From the NCBI GenBank assembly GCA_027348305.1, contig DAIEPS010000112.1:1-6276 (forward strand): a DNA stretch of 6,276 nt, read 5' to 3'. Shown here one piece after another: positions 5,616-6,276 of the stretch. This stretch comes from Anaerolineaceae bacterium. Its GTDB lineage: Bacteria > Chloroflexota > Anaerolineae > Anaerolineales > Anaerolineaceae. The position numbers and the translations under genes are program-made. A model generated the notes under the pieces. That model was not told the DNA's origin. It worked only from the letters and a program-made list of their open reading frames with translations, and made no database searches. Position 1 is the stretch's first letter; each line of letters opens with the position of its first letter.

Positions 5616-6276
5616 ATGGCTGTTCATCAAACCGTTGCAATTTCTGATAATAAGCGCAAGGTTGTTTTTGCCATCCTGGGATTAACACTGCTGCTGGCCG
5701 GTTCAGTCTACGGTGCGGATTGGATGAACTATTTCAACAAGACCACGAGCCTTTACCCGGCTGTTGCCAAGCCCTGCATCACCTTGCTGGCTTTCGTGCT
5801 GGTCTTGATCGCAGGTGCTCACAAGCTTGAACGCCGTGATTGGGCGCTGCTGCTGGCGGCCTTCTGCTGCATGCTGCCCACGGATATTCTGATGAGCCTG
5901 GTGGTGGTCAGCCCCACATTGAGTGTGGGCGGTTGGGTTTTCATGGTCGGCGGCGTGCTTTCGATCATCGCCCACGTCTTCCTTATCATCCGCGTCGGGC
6001 GGGGATTGCACTACCTGAAAAAGTTCCAACTCAAAGACCTGTGGATGCCGCTGGTGATCTACGGCTCCGCTGCAGTGATCGTGGTGCTTTTGTGGCCTGA
6101 CCTTGTGCGGGTCGGACACACGGTCATTGGTCCTGTTTACACCGCATTCTTCTGCACCACTATGTGGTTCGCCTGGGAGACTGTGCGCCGCAAGTTATAC
6201 CCGGCGTTAAATGCCTGGTTCGTTGCCCTGGCCGCCACCTGTTGGTTTGCCACCGAGATCCTGGGCGAGATCTACA
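5616..6276 (+). CDS. Polytopic membrane protein, YhhN/TMEM86 lysoplasmalogenase-like, 3' end missing
   Basis: An open frame of 220 codons without a stop before the window ends. The protein is very hydrophobic, with about seven membrane segments (near 15-33, 53-69, 77-96, 105-127, 143-160, 171-188 and 198-216). Features shared with the YhhN family are a KP at the start of the second segment (52-53), an Asp in a polar gap of the third (Asp 90, where the family usually has Gly-Asp and here Thr-Asp), and a Gly-rich fourth segment with an F-x9-AH pattern (Phe 109, His 120). Members cleave the vinyl-ether bond of lysoplasmalogens in the membrane. Near the C-terminus the family usually has Ser-Asp, but here I see Thr-Glu (213-214), so activity is uncertain. 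Family size is about 210-240 residues, so little is probably missing. The promoter and GGAGG upstream support the start. The family call comes from pattern resemblance only. Confidence 0.75.
   Translation, partial: MAVHQTVAISDNKRKVVFAILGLTLLLAGSVYGADWMNYFNKTTSLYPAVAKPCITLLAFVLVLIAGAHKLERRDWALLLAAFCCMLPTDILMSLVVVSPTLSVGGWVFMVGGVLSIIAHVFLIIRVGRGLHYLKKFQLKDLWMPLVIYGSAAVIVVLLWPDLVRVGHTVIGPVYTAFFCTTMWFAWETVRRKLYPALNAWFVALAATCWFATEILGEIY

Noticed and set aside
5406..5630. A 74-codon minus-strand frame in the divergent spacer with one hydrophobic stretch
   Set aside because: No good ribosome binding site. It overlaps the promoter, the GGAGG site and the start of the YhhN-like gene, and its composition follows the AT-rich spacer.
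5703..6119. A 138-codon minus-strand frame rich in His, Gln and Asp
   Set aside because: It is the antisense shadow of the hydrophobic YhhN-like gene; such His/Gln/Asp-rich frames are typical of the reverse complement of membrane protein codons.

Overview
The window looks like a piece of a Chloroflexota genome, most likely Anaerolineae. The best pointer is the pair of lipoproteins at the left: a signal peptide with a lipobox, Pro/Thr-rich linkers of the TPTPTP kind, and an SH3-like stretch. This style is very common in that class, but the assignment rests on recall and not on a phylogenetic marker. No rRNA, tRNA, CRISPR array, transposase or plasmid gene is visible. Gene content is mostly ordinary, and I do not see a convincing new multi-gene system.

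Layout. Positions 1-1866 carry three minus-strand genes, read right to left: a Cys-rich cytoplasmic protein of unknown function (1183-1866), a two-domain lipoprotein (244-1125), and a second lipoprotein whose N-terminus resembles the first and which runs off the left edge (1-207). Divergent from these, on the plus strand, a TetR-family repressor (1945-2511) is followed after 47 bases by a cytoplasmic GH13 alpha-amylase-family glycosidase (2559-3911). The convergent gap 3912-4061 holds a strong terminator for the minus-strand gene beyond it and three copies of a 14-base repeat. An MFS efflux-type transporter lies on the minus strand (4062-5324). After a 291-base divergent intergenic region, a polytopic membrane protein that resembles YhhN/TMEM86 lysoplasmalogenases starts at 5616 and runs off the right edge.

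Regulation is the clearest part of the window. The tetR promoter (TTGACA, 17-base spacer, TATACT) carries a perfect 24-bp inverted repeat across its spacer and -10 box, so autorepression is very likely. The -10 box sits 7 bases before the ATG at 1945, which implies a leaderless mRNA and moves the start downstream of the longer TTG-initiated frame. The divergent Cys-rich gene also has a -10-like box placed for a leaderless transcript, so the two may share control. tetR and the glycosidase gene may form one transcript, interrupted by a GC-rich palindrome that looks like a dispersed repeat. A second TetR-type operator half-site pair lies in the 5325-5615 gap. A strong promoter and ribosome binding site precede the YhhN-like gene.
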